This document shows positions 33,254 through 34,065 of a stretch of DNA of 34,065 nt, one piece after another. The stretch lies in the NCBI GenBank assembly GCA_018240435.1, contig JAFEFT010000033.1:1-34065 (forward strand). The letters are read 5' to 3'. The notes beneath the pieces are model-generated. The model was not told the origin of the DNA, did not search any database, and was given only the letters and a program-made list of their open reading frames with translations. Positions within the stretch are counted from its first letter, which is position 1; every line of letters starts with the position of its first letter. The stretch comes from Pseudomonadota bacterium (GTDB lineage: Bacteria; Pseudomonadota; Gammaproteobacteria; Xanthomonadales; Xanthomonadaceae). The translations under genes were made by a program, and so were the position numbers.

Positions 33254-33877
33254 ATGTTTCGCATCGGACGAAAAATTTTGCCATCAATTTTTGTAAATAT
33301 AACAGTACTTTGGTGGCTATGGATTATCGCAGTCAGTGTGCCTGTTGCCATTGTTGGCGTGCGCGCTACAAATATGGGGTCGAGCCCTCCTTATCTTTTG
33401 GTGGTTGTGGCATTGTTATTTTTTTGGGCGTTGAATGCGATATTGGCGGTTATTTATATAATTAAAATCTCGTCGCAAAAACGGTTCGGCAGAGCGCTTT
33501 GTCTTATCGGAATTCCTATTTTTCTTGCTGCATTTATTTTTTATCTGCCACAAAGCTTGTACGTGCTGAATGAGGGCGGTGATGAAGTCCGTTTCTTTTT
33601 TCTGCGAACATCCTTTTTAAAGGATATTGCAGCCACAGCACGTACAAATAATCAACCTAAGCTAATCGTATGGGATTCTGGCGGAATGATCGGTGCATCG
33701 CGAGCCTATGTTTATGACGAAAGCGATGAAATAAGCTTGCCGCCTGACAAACGATCAGCCGCGTGGCTAGAAAGAGTTGATCAGACCGAGTTGAGTTGTG
33801 GGCCTATCCAAGCCATGCCATTGCCTCGAATTTTAGACCTTACAACGCATTTTTATCTCGCACTACTCCCTTGTTGA
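33254..33877 (+). CDS. Putative immunity protein, three-helix membrane protein with exported C-terminal domain
   Basis: 207 aa, starting 17 nt after the Rhs stop (AGGA at 33242-33245 favours ATG 33254 over 33245). Three hydrophobic helices at about residues 9-33, 44-68 and 80-98; basic RIGRK and KRFGR flanks predict N-in, so the ~105-residue C-terminal domain should face the periplasm. That domain has PKLIVWDSGGMIGASRAYVYDESDEISLP and two cysteines (ELSCG, LLPC) able to pair. The gene is very AT-rich, like the Rhs tip and unlike its surroundings, so tip and gene were probably gained as a unit. Role as immunity protein is inferred from position, composition and topology; the DESDEI motif seems familiar from other small proteins but no family is claimed. 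Confidence 0.6.
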   Translation: MFRIGRKILPSIFVNITVLWWLWIIAVSVPVAIVGVRATNMGSSPPYLLVVVALLFFWALNAILAVIYIIKISSQKRFGRALCLIGIPIFLAAFIFYLPQSLYVLNEGGDEVRFFFLRTSFLKDIAATARTNNQPKLIVWDSGGMIGASRAYVYDESDEISLPPDKRSAAWLERVDQTELSCGPIQAMPLPRILDLTTHFYLALLPC

Positions 33878-33901
33878 AAAAAACAAGAGCGAGTGCGAGA
33901 T
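33855..33901. terminator. Hairpin at the end of the immunity gene
   Basis: ATCTCGCACT (33855-33864) is complementary to AGTGCGAGAT (33892-33901), and inner TTGTT/AACAA can extend the stem. It includes the stop region of the preceding gene. No T-run follows, so it could be a factor-dependent terminator or the edge of a mobile block. Confidence 0.4.
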
Positions 33902-34065
33902 CTTCGACGATGCCTATGCCGATGGGGGAAGATGCACAGGCCAAGGCTGTCGCTGGTCTTGTTGGCCAGCGCGTGGATGGCGGCATGATCGGGTGAGACA
34001 AAGAGCCTGACCAAGCCGCTGCCGCGATCACGCATGGCGACCGCGGTCGTTGTCAAGAAAGATGT
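33902..34065. other. Right window edge, GC-rich stretch of unknown content
   Basis: Composition returns abruptly to GC-rich after the hairpin. Both strands have short open frames (for example on the minus strand from 34056), none recognisable. On the plus strand ATG at 34033 could open a gene running off the window (MATAVVVKKDV) but too little is visible. The last 22 bp repeat the left edge in inverted orientation. Confidence 0.4.
34044..34065 (+). repeat. 22-bp terminal inverted repeat, right copy
   Basis: Exact reverse complement of 2-23, at the very end of the window. Both copies point outward, as expected if each window end enters the same end of one repeated element, or if the assembly broke at a shared k-mer. 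Confidence 0.9.

Noticed and set aside
33853-34056. 67-aa minus-strand frame at the right edge
   Set aside because: No recognisable motif; product ends in an Arg/His-rich stretch over the hairpin.

Overview
GC-rich (about two-thirds G+C by eye) chromosomal segment, probably from a Xanthomonadales/Lysobacterales gammaproteobacterium, most likely the Rhodanobacteraceae-Xanthomonadaceae group. The assignment is inferred from gene content and order (scpA-scpB-rluB, sdhC-D-A-B followed by sdhE, ygfX, lolC, lolD and comEC), from the DUF1674-type SDH assembly factor beside sdhC, and from typical xanthomonad intergenic palindromes. No rRNA, tRNA or CRISPR array was seen.

Left accessory end (1-1950): a REP-associated-type Y1 (HUH) transposase cut by the window edge, a hicB-hicA toxin-antitoxin pair flanked by integron-like core sites, and a fragment of an Rhs/YD-repeat gene. 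Core block A (1972-11500): a glutamine-transaminase/omega-amidase pair; a nested 19-bp repeat array; the condensin accessory genes scpA-scpB with the pseudouridine synthase rluB, which has a very long disordered Arg/Gly-rich tail; a YciO/Sua5-like gene divergent from yciI-bolA; an APC permease and a small membrane protein.

Core block B (11600-19241): a small secreted protein with an internal duplication, a two-domain M16 peptidase, a class III cyclase-FHA fusion beside a STAS-like protein, an SSS-family symporter with its short DUF3311 partner (56 aa), and ygfZ. Core block C (19284-28487): a succinate dehydrogenase cluster with its maturation factors (SDHAF4-like, sdhC, sdhD, sdhA, sdhB, sdhE, ygfX), then lolC, lolD and comEC packed with overlapping or nearly abutting reading frames.

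Right accessory end (28488-34065): a 1467-aa Rhs/YD-repeat protein with a Sec-type signal peptide. Its last ~215 codons and the following membrane-protein gene are strikingly AT-rich. This is the layout of a polymorphic toxin with a swapped C-terminal tip and its immunity gene, and it is the best candidate here for a new toxin-immunity pair. A run of ten G residues sits just upstream of a possible -10 box before this gene. The two window ends carry the same 22 bp in inverted orientation, so both ends probably run outward into one repeated element.
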